Positions 15,842-26,486 of a DNA stretch of 64,000 nt are shown one piece after another; the first letter of the stretch is position 1; the number at the start of each line of letters is the position of its first letter. The position numbers were made by a program, and so were the translations under genes. Under the pieces are notes generated by a model. It made no database searches. It was not told where the DNA came from and was given only the letters and a program-made list of their open reading frames with translations. The stretch spans positions 1-64,000 of the forward strand of contig NZ_FRCT01000011.1 of NCBI RefSeq assembly GCF_900143025.1, in the 5' to 3' direction. The DNA is from Ruminococcus flavefaciens. GTDB lineage: Bacteria > Bacillota > Clostridia > Oscillospirales > Ruminococcaceae.

Positions 15842-17527
15842 TCATACTTTGTATTTGCCCATATCAAGTCTCTTCTCAAATTCACTCTGAGGGAGAGGCT
15901 TATCAAAAAGATAGCCCTGCGCAAGATAACAGCCGTTCTGCCTAAGAAGCTCAAGCTGTGAAGCGGTCTCTACGCCCTCAACGATACATTCAAGTCCAAG
16001 CTCGTTTGCCATTGCAACTACATACTTGAACATAACACTTCTTGTACTGTCAGGTGATTCGCCGTCCAACGGAAGGAATATCTTATCGACCTTGATAACG
16101 TTCCACGGAACTACTCTTATAAGGTTAAGAGAAGAATAACCCATACCAAAATCATCTACAGATGTACATATATCCTGCTGCTGAAGTCCTTCAACAACTC
16201 GCTTCAGGTCCTTGAATTCTACGTCTGTAGTAGTTTCTGTAAGCTCTATCTCTATATACTCGTGAGGTACATTATGACGGTCGATTATCTCTATCAGCTC
16301 CTTGAGAAGCTCGGGATTTGTCATATGACGGCGTGAAAGGTTTACCGAAACACGTACAGCCTTCCTGCCCTCATCGAGCCACTGACGTATATTGCCGCAC
16401 ACCTTGTCCAGCATATAATAATCAAGCTTGCATATCTCGTTTGTTTCTTCAAGAACAGGGATAAATTCCATAGGCGGAACTATATTTCCGTCATGGAACC
16501 AGCGGCAAAGAGCCTCTGCGCCGCATATCTCTCCCGTATTTATATTTATCTTAGGCTGATAAAATACCTTGAACTCATTATCCAGCAGTGCCTCGGGGAA
16601 TATGCTCTGGATACGCCTTGATCTTTCCTTGTCTGACATGAGCATATCCGAGAAAAATATGATATTTCCCTGTGCTGTATTCCTTGCCACCTGATATGCG
16701 TGCATTATCTTGCCCATGATATCGTTTGGAACTCTTACAGCATATCCGTCCGGGATACAGAATACACCTGCACAGCATGAAACACGGACTGTTCTGCCCT
16801 CATTATCGACAACAACTATCGCCTCATTCAGGTATTCAAGAATATCGGGCAGGTCGGTCTGGTCGCAGATACAAACAAACGCATCACCGCCAAGACGCGC
16901 AACGATACCGCCTTCTCCTATAATATTCTCTATATGCTTATAATGATTTAAGAGCACTGTATCTCCGCCTGCTCTGCCGTATTTTTCATTTACGACAGCA
17001 AAATGTCTCAGATTATAGTTAATGGCAACTTTGCCGTTAAAATCGCCAGGCTGTCCCTTCCATGTAATGTACCTGAAAAAGCTTCTGATATTTCTATAGC
17101 CCACATCATCAAAAAATGCAAGCTTTTCAGCAATGACCTGCAAACGATTGCGGCATATATAAATAACAGCAGTACGCATTGCAAGATCAAGCTTAGCCAT
17201 TTCTTCCTCGGTAAGCGGCTGAGCATTTTCTGTCATATACACTGTCATAGTTGTTATTAACATAAGTCTGTTGACACAGCGTACAGTATGAACAGGCTTT
17301 CCCACCTCGCCTGTATCATAGCTTATCATGGTTTCACCCTCATTGCGCTCTTCAGCACCTGGGTCACGATAAAAATGAGTAACACCCTTTGACAGACGGA
17401 ACATTGCAGCTATTTCATTCAGAATTTGTTCTATACGCGGAATATCAGGCTTTTCTTCAACTATCTGAGTAAGAGATGCAAGCTGCTCATATAGCTTGTA
17501 AAAGCGTAGTTCGCGCTCTGAATCCAT
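15842..17527 (-). CDS. GGDEF-EAL protein, probable c-di-GMP phosphodiesterase
   Basis: A 561-residue cytoplasmic signalling protein with no membrane segment. An N-terminal region of about 140 residues could be a sensor. The GGDEF domain is degenerate (ARLGGDAF), so cyclase activity is unlikely. The EAL domain looks active: GAEALCRW, NLSRRH, ELTETTTD, SVDDFGMGYSSL and EGVETASQ, the last with the general-base Glu region. It would cut c-di-GMP to pGpG, perhaps with GTP sensing by the GGDEF domain. Its opposite, an intact diguanylate cyclase, lies at 22127-23536 in the same element. Confidence 0.9.
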   Translation of the reverse strand: MDSERELRFYKLYEQLASLTQIVEEKPDIPRIEQILNEIAAMFRLSKGVTHFYRDPGAEERNEGETMISYDTGEVGKPVHTVRCVNRLMLITTMTVYMTENAQPLTEEEMAKLDLAMRTAVIYICRNRLQVIAEKLAFFDDVGYRNIRSFFRYITWKGQPGDFNGKVAINYNLRHFAVVNEKYGRAGGDTVLLNHYKHIENIIGEGGIVARLGGDAFVCICDQTDLPDILEYLNEAIVVVDNEGRTVRVSCCAGVFCIPDGYAVRVPNDIMGKIMHAYQVARNTAQGNIIFFSDMLMSDKERSRRIQSIFPEALLDNEFKVFYQPKININTGEICGAEALCRWFHDGNIVPPMEFIPVLEETNEICKLDYYMLDKVCGNIRQWLDEGRKAVRVSVNLSRRHMTNPELLKELIEIIDRHNVPHEYIEIELTETTTDVEFKDLKRVVEGLQQQDICTSVDDFGMGYSSLNLIRVVPWNVIKVDKIFLPLDGESPDSTRSVMFKYVVAMANELGLECIVEGVETASQLELLRQNGCYLAQGYLFDKPLPQSEFEKRLDMGKYKV

Positions 17528-17882
17528 AACGCCCCCTCCATTTCCGTTTTTTTATGTAAAAATATAATTTTGTCTTTAATTAATTTTATTATATACTATA
17601 TCAGCAAAAAATGCAATAGAAAAATTGTAAAAAAAGGTGTAAAAAATACTTATTGATATTTTTTAGCATAACACAATCATTATTTTACCTTTTTGGCAGT
17701 CAAAACTCAGAATAATCTTTTTTGTACTATATAAACGTTCAGAACTGCATTTTATGTCATCATTAATACCCATAGTTCCTTGCTCCTTATTATCCGAAAA
17801 TGTTTATGAACGGTATTCGGCTGTAGTCCTTGTCTTTAAAGTAATTATGTGATATAATCTTATTGCATAAAGGAGGTACCAT
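17528..17882. promoter_or_regulatory. Intergenic region between EAL gene and LysR gene
   Basis: An AT-rich 355-bp divergent spacer. The only clear signal is the LysR-gene promoter, TTGTCT at 17830-17835 and TATAAT at 17853-17858 with a 17-base spacer, followed by AAAGGAGGT before the start. No gene or repeat is seen. Confidence 0.6.
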
Positions 17883-18794
17883 ATGACACTTCAGCAATTG
17901 AAATACATTATTATGATAGCAGAAACAGGCTCTATAACAATGGCTGCCGAACGTCTTTTTATTGCACAGCCAAGCCTTTCAAAATCAGTCGCGGAGCTTG
18001 AAAAGGAAATGGGTATCACCATTTTCAATCGCAGCAACAGAGGAGTTTATCTCTCCGAGGAAGGAACGAAATTCCTGTCCTATGCACGGCAGATAGTCGA
18101 ACAGGCTGAGCTCCTCGAAAGCGAATACAAGGCAGCTCCGCCGCCTAACCGCGCGTTCGCAGTATCCTCTCAGCACTATGCTTTCGTAGTAAACGCCTTT
18201 GTTGAACTTGTCCGCGAATACGGACGTGACAAATACGAATTTACTCTGCGCGAACTTAAAACCGCTGAGATAATCGAAGACGTAAGAACTCACAGAAGCG
18301 ATATAGGTGTGCTGTTCCTCAGCAATTTCAACCGCGAGGTAATACGCCATATACTGCAAAATGAGGAGTTAAAGTTCGAGAAGCTGTTCACCGCAAAGCC
18401 TCACGTTTTTGTCAGCAGGAGCAATCCCCTTGTGGGCAGAAAGTCTGTCACACTGGACGACCTTAAAAACTTTCCGAGACTGACCTACGATCAGGGAGTG
18501 AAAAACTCATTCTACTTTGCAGAGGAGCTCCACATAACAGCTGAAAGTCCGAAAAATATCGTTGTTTCCGACAGAGCTACTCTTTTCAACCTGCTCATCG
18601 GTCTGGACGGCTACACCATTTCGTCGGGTGTCCTCAGCTCGGATCTCAACGGCAGCAATATCGTTTCTATCCCACTTGAAAGTGATGAGATAATGGAAAT
18701 CGGCTACATAATCACCACCGACCGCCCTATGAACAAGCTCACGAGCCGATATCTCGAACACCTCAGAGAGTACATCGAAAATTATTCTGCCTGA
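17883..18794 (+). CDS. LysR-family regulator, likely of methionine synthesis
   Basis: A 303-residue LysR-type transcription factor. The winged helix-turn-helix covers about 1-60 (LKYIIMIAETGSITMAAERL, then IAQPSLSKSVAELE), followed by the substrate-binding domain at about 90-300. It lies 102 bases upstream of metE-metF on the same strand. LysR proteins often control neighbouring sulfur amino acid genes (MetR, MtaR), so regulation of metE is the best guess. The signal molecule cannot be read from the sequence. Confidence 0.88.
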   Translation: MTLQQLKYIIMIAETGSITMAAERLFIAQPSLSKSVAELEKEMGITIFNRSNRGVYLSEEGTKFLSYARQIVEQAELLESEYKAAPPPNRAFAVSSQHYAFVVNAFVELVREYGRDKYEFTLRELKTAEIIEDVRTHRSDIGVLFLSNFNREVIRHILQNEELKFEKLFTAKPHVFVSRSNPLVGRKSVTLDDLKNFPRLTYDQGVKNSFYFAEELHITAESPKNIVVSDRATLFNLLIGLDGYTISSGVLSSDLNGSNIVSIPLESDEIMEIGYIITTDRPMNKLTSRYLEHLREYIENYSA

Positions 18795-18795
18795 T

Positions 18796-18862
18796 ATAGC
18801 TTTTAGCTATGGTGCTGCATTTCTTTTTGATATTAACACATTTCCACCAGATATGCTATAAT
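18796..18862 (+). promoter_or_regulatory. metE promoter with LysR-box-like palindrome
   Basis: ATAGCT-TTT-AGCTAT at 18796-18810 is a perfect 15-base inverted repeat. TTAACA at 18833-18838 and an extended -10, TGCTATAAT (18854-18862), follow with an 18-base spacer. The palindrome lies upstream of -35, where LysR activators bind. No S-box or T-box leader is seen. Confidence 0.6.
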
Positions 18863-18896
18863 AAAGTCACAGTAAAACATATCGGAGGAATAAGAA

Positions 18897-21170
18897 ATGA
18901 ATACCACAATAATAGGATACCCAAGAATAGGCGGTCTTCGTGAGCTCAAATTCGCAAGCGAAAAGTACTTCCGCGGTGAGATCACAGTTTCAGAACTTGA
19001 AGCAGCAGCAAAGGCTATACGTTTATACAACCTGAATTTACAGAAAAAATGCGGCGTTGATATTATACCTTCAAATGATTTTTCGTTCTATGACGGAGTT
19101 CTCGACACAGCATTCCTGCTGAATACGATCCCCGAGAGATATACCTCCCTCGGACTTTCAACACTTGATACATACTTTGCAGCCGCAAGAGGCTATCAGG
19201 GCGAAAAGGGCGATGTCAAGGCATTTGCAATGAAGAAATGGTACAATACCAATTATCATTACATGGTGCCTGAGATAGATGATGCCGCTGAAATAAAACT
19301 CGTGGGCACAAAGCCTTTCGACTTATTCACAGAGGCACTTGACAACGGCGTCAAGACAAAGCCTGTTATCATAGGCGCTTATACATTCTTAAAGCTTGCA
19401 AGATACAAGGGCACTAAAACTGCGGCTGATTTCGTTCAGCAGACTGCCGATGCCTACTCGGAGCTCCTTGCAAAGTTCGGCAGACTTGGTGCAGAGTGGG
19501 TGCAGTTCGATGAGCCTTCACTGGTCAAGGATATGACAGAAAACGATATCAGACTTTTCACTGAGCTTTACAATAAGATACTCCCTAACAAGGGCACAGT
19601 AAAGGTCATTGCACAGACCTATTTCGGAGATGTCCGCGACTGCTACAATTCACTTTGCAATCTTGACTTTGACGGTATCGGTCTTGACTTTATCGAGGGT
19701 AAGAAGTCACTGGAGCTTGTTAAAAACAACGGTTTCCCTAAGGGTAAGACTCTCTTTGCAGGCGTTGTCAACGGAAAGAATATCTGGCGCAACAACTATG
19801 CAAACACACTTCTTATCATTTCGGAGCTTGAAAAACAGGCATCTGATATCGTACTCAATACCTCATGCTCTCTTCTCCATGTTCCATGCACTCTCGCAAA
19901 CGAGACAAAGCTCGCCGACAGCTATAAAAAACACTTTGCATACGCAGAGGAAAAGCTCTCGGAGCTTGCGGATATAAAGAAGATACTCGGCTCGGATAAT
20001 CCGACAGAAACAGCTGAATATCGTAATAATTCCGCTCTTCACAGCGAACCGAGATCAGGCAGGAACGATGTCGTAAGAAAAAAGGTCTCGGAATTATGCG
20101 AAAAGGATTTCATCAGACTTCCTGCTTTTGCTGAGCGTGAAAAAATACAGAAGAAGCGTTTTGAGCTTCCTCTGTTCCCTACTACGACTATAGGCTCATT
20201 CCCACAGACTGCTGAGGTAAAGTCCACACGTAATGCTCACCGCAAGGGCGAAATATCCGACAGCGAGTACGAGTTCTTTATTGAGAAAAAGATAGCCGAG
20301 TGTGTTTCGCTTCAGGAGGAGATCGGTCTCGATGTTCTCGTTCACGGCGAATTCGAGAGAAATGACATGGTAGAGTATTTCGGCGAGTGTCTTGACGGCT
20401 ATATCTTTACCGAAAAGGCATGGGTACAGTCCTACGGTACACGCTGCGTTAAGCCGCCTGTAGTATGGGGCGATATTTCAAGAGCCAAGCCAATGACTGT
20501 CAAGTGGTCCGTTTACGCTCAGAGCCTTACAAAAAAGCCTATGAAGGGTATGCTTACGGGTCCTGTTACTATACTTAACTGGTCTTTCCCGCGCGAGGAT
20601 ATTTCCCTCAAGGAAAGCGCTTTACAGATCGCACTTGCTATACGTGAAGAAGTCCTCGATCTTGAATCAAACGGCATAAGCATCATACAGGTAGATGAAG
20701 CTGCTCTCCGCGAGAAGCTCCCGCTCCGCCGCTCTGACTGGCGCGAGGACTATCTCGACTGGGCTATACCTGCATTCCGCTATGTTCACAGCGGTGTAAA
20801 GCCCGATACTCAGATACACACACATATGTGCTACAGCGAATTTGCCGATATTATCAAGGATATCGACGATATGGACGCCGATGTCATCACATTTGAGGCT
20901 TCACGTTCAGACCTTACTATCCTCGATGTACTGAAGGAAAATAACTTCCGCACCGAGGTAGGTCCCGGAGTATATGATATCCATTCTCCACGAGTTCCGT
21001 CAAAGGAAGAGATAAAGGCTGCTATCAGCAAAATGAAGGAGCGTATCCCTGCCGAAAAGCTCTGGGTGAACCCAGACTGCGGACTCAAAACAAGAGGAAA
21101 CGCCGAAACAGTTCCGAGCCTTATCAATCTCGTGAACGCAGCGAAAGAGGCAAGAAATGAAAACTGCTGA
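18897..21170 (+). CDS. metE: Cobalamin-independent methionine synthase
   Basis: A 757-residue MetE of normal length. It transfers a methyl group from 5-methyltetrahydrofolate polyglutamate to homocysteine without B12. The N-terminal barrel starts with [17 protein letters not shown]. The C-terminal zinc barrel has [12 protein letters not shown] and the zinc ligands His and Cys in [10 protein letters not shown], a Glu in ITFEASRS and Cys in [10 protein letters not shown]. Ribosome site CGGAGG. It overlaps metF by 14 bases, giving the full methyl-supply pathway from methylene-THF to methionine. Housekeeping genes of this kind are unexpected cargo on an integrated element. Confidence 0.97.
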   Translation: MNTTIIGYPRIGGLRELKFASEKYFRGEITVSELEAAAKAIRLYNLNLQKKCGVDIIPSNDFSFYDGVLDTAFLLNTIPERYTSLGLSTLDTYFAAARGYQGEKGDVKAFAMKKWYNTNYHYMVPEIDDAAEIKLVGTKPFDLFTEALDNGVKTKPVIIGAYTFLKLARYKGTKTAADFVQQTADAYSELLAKFGRLGAEWVQFDEPSLVKDMTENDIRLFTELYNKILPNKGTVKVIAQTYFGDVRDCYNSLCNLDFDGIGLDFIEGKKSLELVKNNGFPKGKTLFAGVVNGKNIWRNNYANTLLIISELEKQASDIVLNTSCSLLHVPCTLANETKLADSYKKHFAYAEEKLSELADIKKILGSDNPTETAEYRNNSALHSEPRSGRNDVVRKKVSELCEKDFIRLPAFAEREKIQKKRFELPLFPTTTIGSFPQTAEVKSTRNAHRKGEISDSEYEFFIEKKIAECVSLQEEIGLDVLVHGEFERNDMVEYFGECLDGYIFTEKAWVQSYGTRCVKPPVVWGDISRAKPMTVKWSVYAQSLTKKPMKGMLTGPVTILNWSFPREDISLKESALQIALAIREEVLDLESNGISIIQVDEAALREKLPLRRSDWREDYLDWAIPAFRYVHSGVKPDTQIHTHMCYSEFADIIKDIDDMDADVITFEASRSDLTILDVLKENNFRTEVGPGVYDIHSPRVPSKEEIKAAISKMKERIPAEKLWVNPDCGLKTRGNAETVPSLINLVNAAKEARNENC

Positions 21171-22032
21171 ATTATTTGAACAGAAAACCGTTTTTTCACT
21201 GGAGGTATTCCCTCCAAAGCCCGATGCAGACGAAAGCGTTATATATCAGACTCTGGAACAGCTCTCTGATATACAGCCTGATTTCATAAGCGTCACCTAC
21301 GGCGCAGGCGGCGGAAAAAACGGCTGCAAGACCATACAGATAGCATCTGATATCCAGAGCAGATACGGTGTTGAAAGTGTTGCTCATATGCCATGCATAA
21401 ACCTTAAAAAGGAGCAGGCTGCGGAGATACTCGACAGTATGCAGGAAAACGGTATCGAAAATATCCTCGCTCTCCGCGGCGACAGGACAGATGACTCTGC
21501 TCCTAATGGGGATTTTCACCACGCAAGCGACCTTATAAACTTCATTAAGGATAACTATGACTTCAATATAATCGCTGCCTGCTATCCCGAGATCCACCCC
21601 GAGAGCACAAGCGCAGTTGATGACCTGAAATGGCTCAGATACAAGGTAGACTGCGGTGCAGATCACCTTATATCGCAGCTTTTCCTTGACAATCACCGAT
21701 TCTTTGATTTCCGTGAAAAGGCTTGCATCGCAGGTATAAATGCTCCTATTGAAGCAGGCATCATGCCTGTTACAAACAAGCGTCAGATCGAGCGCATGGT
21801 AAAGCTCTGCGGTGTTGAGCTGCCCCAAAAATTTGTCCGTGTACTTGAAAAATACGAGCACAACGAAACAGCTCTCCGCGACGCAGGCATAGCCTACGCT
21901 ATAGACCAGATAACCGAGCTTATTGCCGAGGGCGTTGACGGGATACACCTCTATACCATGAATAATTCCTATATCGCACACAAGATCTTCGACGCTGTAC
22001 AGTCGCTTATATCTGTCAGTTCATTCTGCTGA
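21157..22032 (+). CDS. metF: 5,10-methylenetetrahydrofolate reductase
   Basis: A 291-residue flavoprotein that reduces methylene-THF to methyl-THF, the donor for MetE. The family start [14 protein letters not shown], the VTYGAGGG loop and NILALRGD are all present. It starts inside the end of metE (14-base overlap), so the two are coupled. A bidirectional terminator follows. Confidence 0.96.
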   Translation: MKTAELFEQKTVFSLEVFPPKPDADESVIYQTLEQLSDIQPDFISVTYGAGGGKNGCKTIQIASDIQSRYGVESVAHMPCINLKKEQAAEILDSMQENGIENILALRGDRTDDSAPNGDFHHASDLINFIKDNYDFNIIAACYPEIHPESTSAVDDLKWLRYKVDCGADHLISQLFLDNHRFFDFREKACIAGINAPIEAGIMPVTNKRQIERMVKLCGVELPQKFVRVLEKYEHNETALRDAGIAYAIDQITELIAEGVDGIHLYTMNNSYIAHKIFDAVQSLISVSSFC

Positions 22033-22090
22033 TGAACCATGATAAATACTTACTGACATACAATACAATTTACCTTCATTTCAGCAAAAA

Positions 22091-22112
22091 AGGCTTGCCG
22101 TACGGCAAGCCT
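22091..22112. terminator. Bidirectional terminator (metEF / diguanylate cyclase)
   Basis: AGGCTTGCCG and CGGCAAGCCT arms with a two-base loop, A-run before and T-run after. Confidence 0.9.
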
Positions 22113-22126
22113 TTTTCTTGATACTG

Positions 22127-23536
22127 TTATTGTCTTCTGGTATCCTTCCCGGGATTATTGCAGTAGTATTCCCTCTTGTCCGCATACATCTTTTCATCTG
22201 CCTCCTGCATAGCTTTGATGATATCGTATCCGCCCTCGCAGAAGACTGTTCCCAACGCGAAGCTTACATCTGATGTTTCGGCAAGCTTGCGAAGCTTTGC
22301 AGTCTGCTTTGCAAGCCTTTCCTCCGTTATATCAGGACAAAGTATCACGAACTCGTCACCGCCCGCGCGGAATACTTCATAGTCTGCGTAAGCTATTTTC
22401 AGCAGTGCAGCAGCTCTTTTAAGGAGCTTGTCCCCCGAGGTATGTCCCTCGTTGTCATTTACCGCTTTCAAACCGTTAAGATCGGCAAAAACGATGCCTA
22501 TGGTTTCGGGAAGCTTATCTCCGCGGGATACTATCTTATCCACGCGCTCATTCATGGCACTCCTGTTATAAACCTGTGTAAGTCCGTCCATAGTGCTCTT
22601 TTCCTCCAGCTTTGATATAAGCTGGTAATTGGCTATAACTGCTGCAAGCATGAACGATGTCAGAGAAAGTATCTCCTTTATGTGAAATATCTTGGAAGTA
22701 TCAAAATCAGCCGCCCATATAAAACCGACAAGCCTGGAATTAAAACGTATCGCATACATAATGATGCTGCTTATGTTATGTGCCGCAAGCGACTCATACC
22801 AGAGTTCATCACGTTCTTTCAGTATATTCAGGTCGGCTATCATCATACAGTCACTGCCCGCAAGATCCTTTTCCCATTCGAGTGCTACCTCATACGGAGT
22901 ACGCTTCATGCCTTTTGCTATACCGTCAAGTATATGTGTACTTACACCGTTTTGGTTTATGAACGTACACTTTTCCTCTCTTTTATCGACCATATACATC
23001 GCACAAAATCTCGAACCGCAAAGCTTTATCAGCTCTCCGATACTGTCAGCCAGTGATTTTATGAAATTCTGCGTTTCATGCAGCTTGATCGTTATATTCA
23101 ATACCGCTTCCAAAACACCTGAAGAACGTGTAGTCATCGCATTAGAATCCAACTGTTCCGAGCGGTTCATTATGTACAATACATAAACTGTTCTTTTACC
23201 GTCCTTGTCCGGCTTTTCATCAGTCCCGTAAGGTCCTGATATGGGAAAATAGAACCCTTTTATCCAATGGCCGTAGGCATTTACATAAGAATAAAGAGGA
23301 ATATTCTCACTGCCGCATTTGTAGCACATCTTCTCGTGGTTTATTTCGTTATAATATGCACGCCACGGTATCCCCGGATAAAACTTAGGTGCATCAAGAT
23401 TGCTCACAAGCAGGCTTTCGTTCGCATGGTTCACCTGCATGATGCGAAGCTCTCCGAAACTGCCGTCGGGTAAAATATTAAAGGAATGAACACTTGCCAA
23501 TCCGTGAAAACTTTCAATACCTTTCAGATACTCCAT
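22127..23536 (-). CDS. Diguanylate cyclase with GAF-like sensor domain
   Basis: A 469-residue cytoplasmic protein. The N-terminal 300 residues include a GAF-like domain. The C-terminal GGDEF domain is intact (FRAGGDEFVILC, preceded by DGLTQVYNR and FADLNGLKAVND), so it should make c-di-GMP from two GTP. No clear RxxD inhibitory site is seen. The start is placed at the ATG at 23536, behind a strong GGGGGGAG; the frame extends 11 codons further up without a better site. It is the natural opponent of the EAL protein in the same element. Confidence 0.9.
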   Translation of the reverse strand: MEYLKGIESFHGLASVHSFNILPDGSFGELRIMQVNHANESLLVSNLDAPKFYPGIPWRAYYNEINHEKMCYKCGSENIPLYSYVNAYGHWIKGFYFPISGPYGTDEKPDKDGKRTVYVLYIMNRSEQLDSNAMTTRSSGVLEAVLNITIKLHETQNFIKSLADSIGELIKLCGSRFCAMYMVDKREEKCTFINQNGVSTHILDGIAKGMKRTPYEVALEWEKDLAGSDCMMIADLNILKERDELWYESLAAHNISSIIMYAIRFNSRLVGFIWAADFDTSKIFHIKEILSLTSFMLAAVIANYQLISKLEEKSTMDGLTQVYNRSAMNERVDKIVSRGDKLPETIGIVFADLNGLKAVNDNEGHTSGDKLLKRAAALLKIAYADYEVFRAGGDEFVILCPDITEERLAKQTAKLRKLAETSDVSFALGTVFCEGGYDIIKAMQEADEKMYADKREYYCNNPGKDTRRQ

Positions 23537-23848
23537 ATATACTCCCCCCTTTTTTATTGTATAAAGCACAAGTTTTATTCTATTTTAACATTTTTTTGTT
23601 AACATTTCAAGAAGCAAAAAATAAATATGTTCATAAACCTGCCCTTTCAATAAACGTTTGACTATTTACAGGGCTTTTTTTGCTCAAAAAATTTTTTCGA
23701 CAGCTCTCTGAAATTGAAAACATTTCTTTAAATTTATAATAAATCTTGACAACGGTATACAAATATGATATAGTATTATTATGATTTTTTTATAAAAAGT
23801 ACAATTATTTTAGTCGTTTTGATATAAAACTGCAAAGGAAGAAAGAAA
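23537..23848. promoter_or_regulatory. Intergenic region with divergent promoters
   Basis: A very AT-rich 312-bp spacer. TTGACA at 23747-23752 and TATAGT near 23771-23776 (spacer 18) are a likely promoter for the plus-strand gene. No gene or repeat is seen. Confidence 0.5.
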
Positions 23849-25072
23849 TTGAAGCTGAAGAATATCTCGTCATTTTTTGCTGCACTTGCTGTTTGTTTCG
23901 GAGTTTCGGGAGTTAAAGCGTATGCGGCAGAAAAAACAAAGGACGGCATAAAGCTGGTCATATCTGCTGACAAATCAGCTTATGAAGAAGATGAAAAAAT
24001 AACTGCCAAAATCACCCTCGAAAACAACAGCGGTAACGATATAACAGATGTTACCCTTGAAGGCGGTGTACCGGACAGTTACCATCTTTCTGAGGAAAGC
24101 AAGGCTATAACAAGAACTACATACGTAATGTCGGGAAATTCCCTGAGCTCTGAGCTTGTTTTTGTTCCCGATAAGAAGGAAAGCCCAACGACTGAGCCCA
24201 AAGAAGCCACGACTGTTGTTACCGAAAAAAATGAAGTGCAGGAGCTTGTGCTTACGGAAAATGCCGCTGTAAACAATGCTGAGACCGTTGAAAGCAAGGA
24301 CAGCAAAAAGGATTCGGGAGTAAAAACAGCACTCATTATAACAGGTATACTTCTCCTTGCAGGCGCAGCTGTTGTATTATTCAAATTTAAAGGCAAAAAC
24401 AAGGGCATTATGATACTGGTCTGCATTACAGCAGCAAGCTCTTTAAATACCGATATTAAAGCAAAAGCCATTGAAACAGAAAACTACAACATACTGGTCA
24501 GCGAAAGCATTACTGTTGCAGGGCAGAAATATGAGCTGACCGCAGTGGTGAGATATACTATGGATAAACCCGATATGCAGGCAGCTGCCGATGAATACTA
24601 CGAAGAAAATTCGGAAGAGATAGTTTCAGTTGAGACTGTTGAGGAAAATGACGGAGTTTTCAGCGAAAAGGAAGCCTTAAAGTTTATGTCAGAAAGAGGA
24701 TTTTCCAAATATCCGCTGACTTACGATTACGATATTGACGGCAATTATACCGATGAAACCGAGGCTTTGCCCGAATCGGACGCAAAGCACCCAATGTATA
24801 TGACATATTTCGTAGCCGAGGACGGTGCGGTATGGTCTGTATTCATTGTAGGCAGGACAATAACCGCAAATCCTGCTTCCTACAATCTGGAATCCGATCT
24901 CGATGTACAGGTCCTTGTCTCGGAAACAGATACACTTACAAGCTACACGGAAATGGGCAACAAATTCTACGAAACAATACCGAAAGACTCCGCGGTCAAA
25001 TTAAAGATCGTGGATAAAATAACAAGCCAAAAACTTAATGATCTAACGTATGAGGAGGTAATCAATCAATGA
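23849..25072 (+). CDS. Secreted/membrane protein of unknown function
   Basis: A 407-residue protein starting at a TTG behind AAGGAAGAAAG. A signal peptide covers about 1-26. An extracytoplasmic beta domain like DUF11/CARDB modules covers about 30-110 (ENNSGNDITDVTLEGG). A Thr/Glu-rich spacer follows. Membrane segments lie at about 160-180 and, after a short Lys-rich loop, at about 188-205, so both ends would face outside. The second outer domain (about 210-407) is acidic. I do not recognise the family. Its last bases overlap the start of the SGNH hydrolase gene (ATGA), so the two are co-translated and probably work together at the cell surface. Confidence 0.6.
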   Translation: MKLKNISSFFAALAVCFGVSGVKAYAAEKTKDGIKLVISADKSAYEEDEKITAKITLENNSGNDITDVTLEGGVPDSYHLSEESKAITRTTYVMSGNSLSSELVFVPDKKESPTTEPKEATTVVTEKNEVQELVLTENAAVNNAETVESKDSKKDSGVKTALIITGILLLAGAAVVLFKFKGKNKGIMILVCITAASSLNTDIKAKAIETENYNILVSESITVAGQKYELTAVVRYTMDKPDMQAAADEYYEENSEEIVSVETVEENDGVFSEKEALKFMSERGFSKYPLTYDYDIDGNYTDETEALPESDAKHPMYMTYFVAEDGAVWSVFIVGRTITANPASYNLESDLDVQVLVSETDTLTSYTEMGNKFYETIPKDSAVKLKIVDKITSQKLNDLTYEEVINQ

Positions 25073-26358
25073 AAAAAGATCTATTGAAAAGGTTTGTATC
25101 AACAGCAATGGTATCAGTTATGATGTGTTCGGTTTTGCCCATAGGTGCATCTGCCGCTGCAAATGACGATACCATGATCGTCGTATCTCTCGGCGACTCT
25201 TATTCATCGGGTGAAGGTATCCCTGAGTTCTACGGACAGAACAAGTCGTGGGAACAGAAGATCTACGACGAGGACTGGCTTGCACACCGTTCCACAAAGA
25301 GCTGGCCGGGAATGTTAGAAATCCCCAACATAAGCGGCAAAATGAAAGACTACAATATCAAGCAGACAAACTCTAATAAGTGCAAATGGTATTTCGGGGC
25401 TGTATCAGGTGCCGAAACAAGACATTTCAAGAAGGAGCGTCAGGTCAAAAAGACATATAAAAGGCTCTCCTTGTTCAAGACATTGAAAACAACATATTAT
25501 ATGCCTAAACAGCTCGATGTTTTCAACAAGGTCAGCGGAGATGTTGATTATGTTACTCTTACTGTCGGCGGAAACGACGTTAAATTCGAGGATATAATCA
25601 CTACCTGCGCAACAGGAAGCACATATCTCCATTTCGGCAGCGACAAGCTGAAAATAGAGAAAATGATGGACGATCTCTGGGCATCATTCGACACAACAAG
25701 AGCTAATATCAAGGGAGTATACACCGATATACAGTCCAAGGCAGGCTCTCAGGCAAACATTATCGTTGCAGGCTATCCGAAGCTTCTTGATAAGGAAGGC
25801 AAGGGTGTGCTCATCAGCGAGAAGGAAGCTACTATCGTCAACCAGAATGTAACAAAGTTCAATAAGGCTATCAAGAGCATCGTTAACGAGTGCAGAAATC
25901 AGGGAATGAATATCCACTTTGTTGACGTTGAAGCTGAATTCGACAAGGACGGCGGACATCAGGCTTATTCAGACAATGCATGGATAAACAATATTATCCT
26001 CCTCAAGCAGTCTGAGGACCTTGACCAGAGCGGTGTGGGAAGCGCTTATTCCGTACACCCCAACGAGGAAGGCGCAAAGGCTTACGCAAGATGTGTAAAC
26101 GCTAAGATCAAAGAGATCGAGAACGCAAAGAATAAGAAGAATACTGTCAGCAAGCGCAGTCTCAATACTGCACCTGTTATCGAAGAGGCTGTCATCGAAG
26201 AGACTGTTACTGCACCTGTTGTAACTGATATCGTAACAACTTTCACAGAAGCACAAATAGCTATGACAGAAACAACTGCTGCTGAGACTGAGGATACTAC
26301 TGTTATCGCAGACGAAACAAATATCGCTGAAGACGTCCTCGTTGAGGAAGCAGGCTGA
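25069..26358 (+). CDS. Secreted SGNH/GDSL-type hydrolase
   Basis: A 429-residue secreted esterase-like protein. A signal peptide covers about 1-30. Block I is GDSYSSGEG at about 43-51 with the nucleophile Ser, GGND follows at about 167-170, and the catalytic His is in VHPNEEG near 329. This is the SGNH layout of secreted lipases and carbohydrate esterases. The last 70 residues are Thr/Glu/Val-rich, like a surface linker, with no dockerin. The substrate is unknown; deacylation of plant or cell-wall polysaccharide would fit. It is coupled to the upstream membrane protein. Confidence 0.85.
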   Translation: MKKDLLKRFVSTAMVSVMMCSVLPIGASAAANDDTMIVVSLGDSYSSGEGIPEFYGQNKSWEQKIYDEDWLAHRSTKSWPGMLEIPNISGKMKDYNIKQTNSNKCKWYFGAVSGAETRHFKKERQVKKTYKRLSLFKTLKTTYYMPKQLDVFNKVSGDVDYVTLTVGGNDVKFEDIITTCATGSTYLHFGSDKLKIEKMMDDLWASFDTTRANIKGVYTDIQSKAGSQANIIVAGYPKLLDKEGKGVLISEKEATIVNQNVTKFNKAIKSIVNECRNQGMNIHFVDVEAEFDKDGGHQAYSDNAWINNIILLKQSEDLDQSGVGSAYSVHPNEEGAKAYARCVNAKIKEIENAKNKKNTVSKRSLNTAPVIEEAVIEETVTAPVVTDIVTTFTEAQIAMTETTAAETEDTTVIADETNIAEDVLVEEAG

Positions 26359-26395
26359 TTTAATACAACAGAACCAATATGACATTATTTGAACT

Positions 26396-26420
26396 GTGCC
26401 TTTATACAATATAAAGGCAC
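26396..26420 (+). terminator. Terminator of the SGNH operon
   Basis: GTGCCTTTATA and TATAAAGGCAC arms, then GGTTTTTT. Confidence 0.9.
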
Positions 26421-26486
26421 GGTTTTTTGGAAAAAGAGCGCAAACACAGCAGATACACAAAAAATTACTTTAAGGAGGAATATAAC

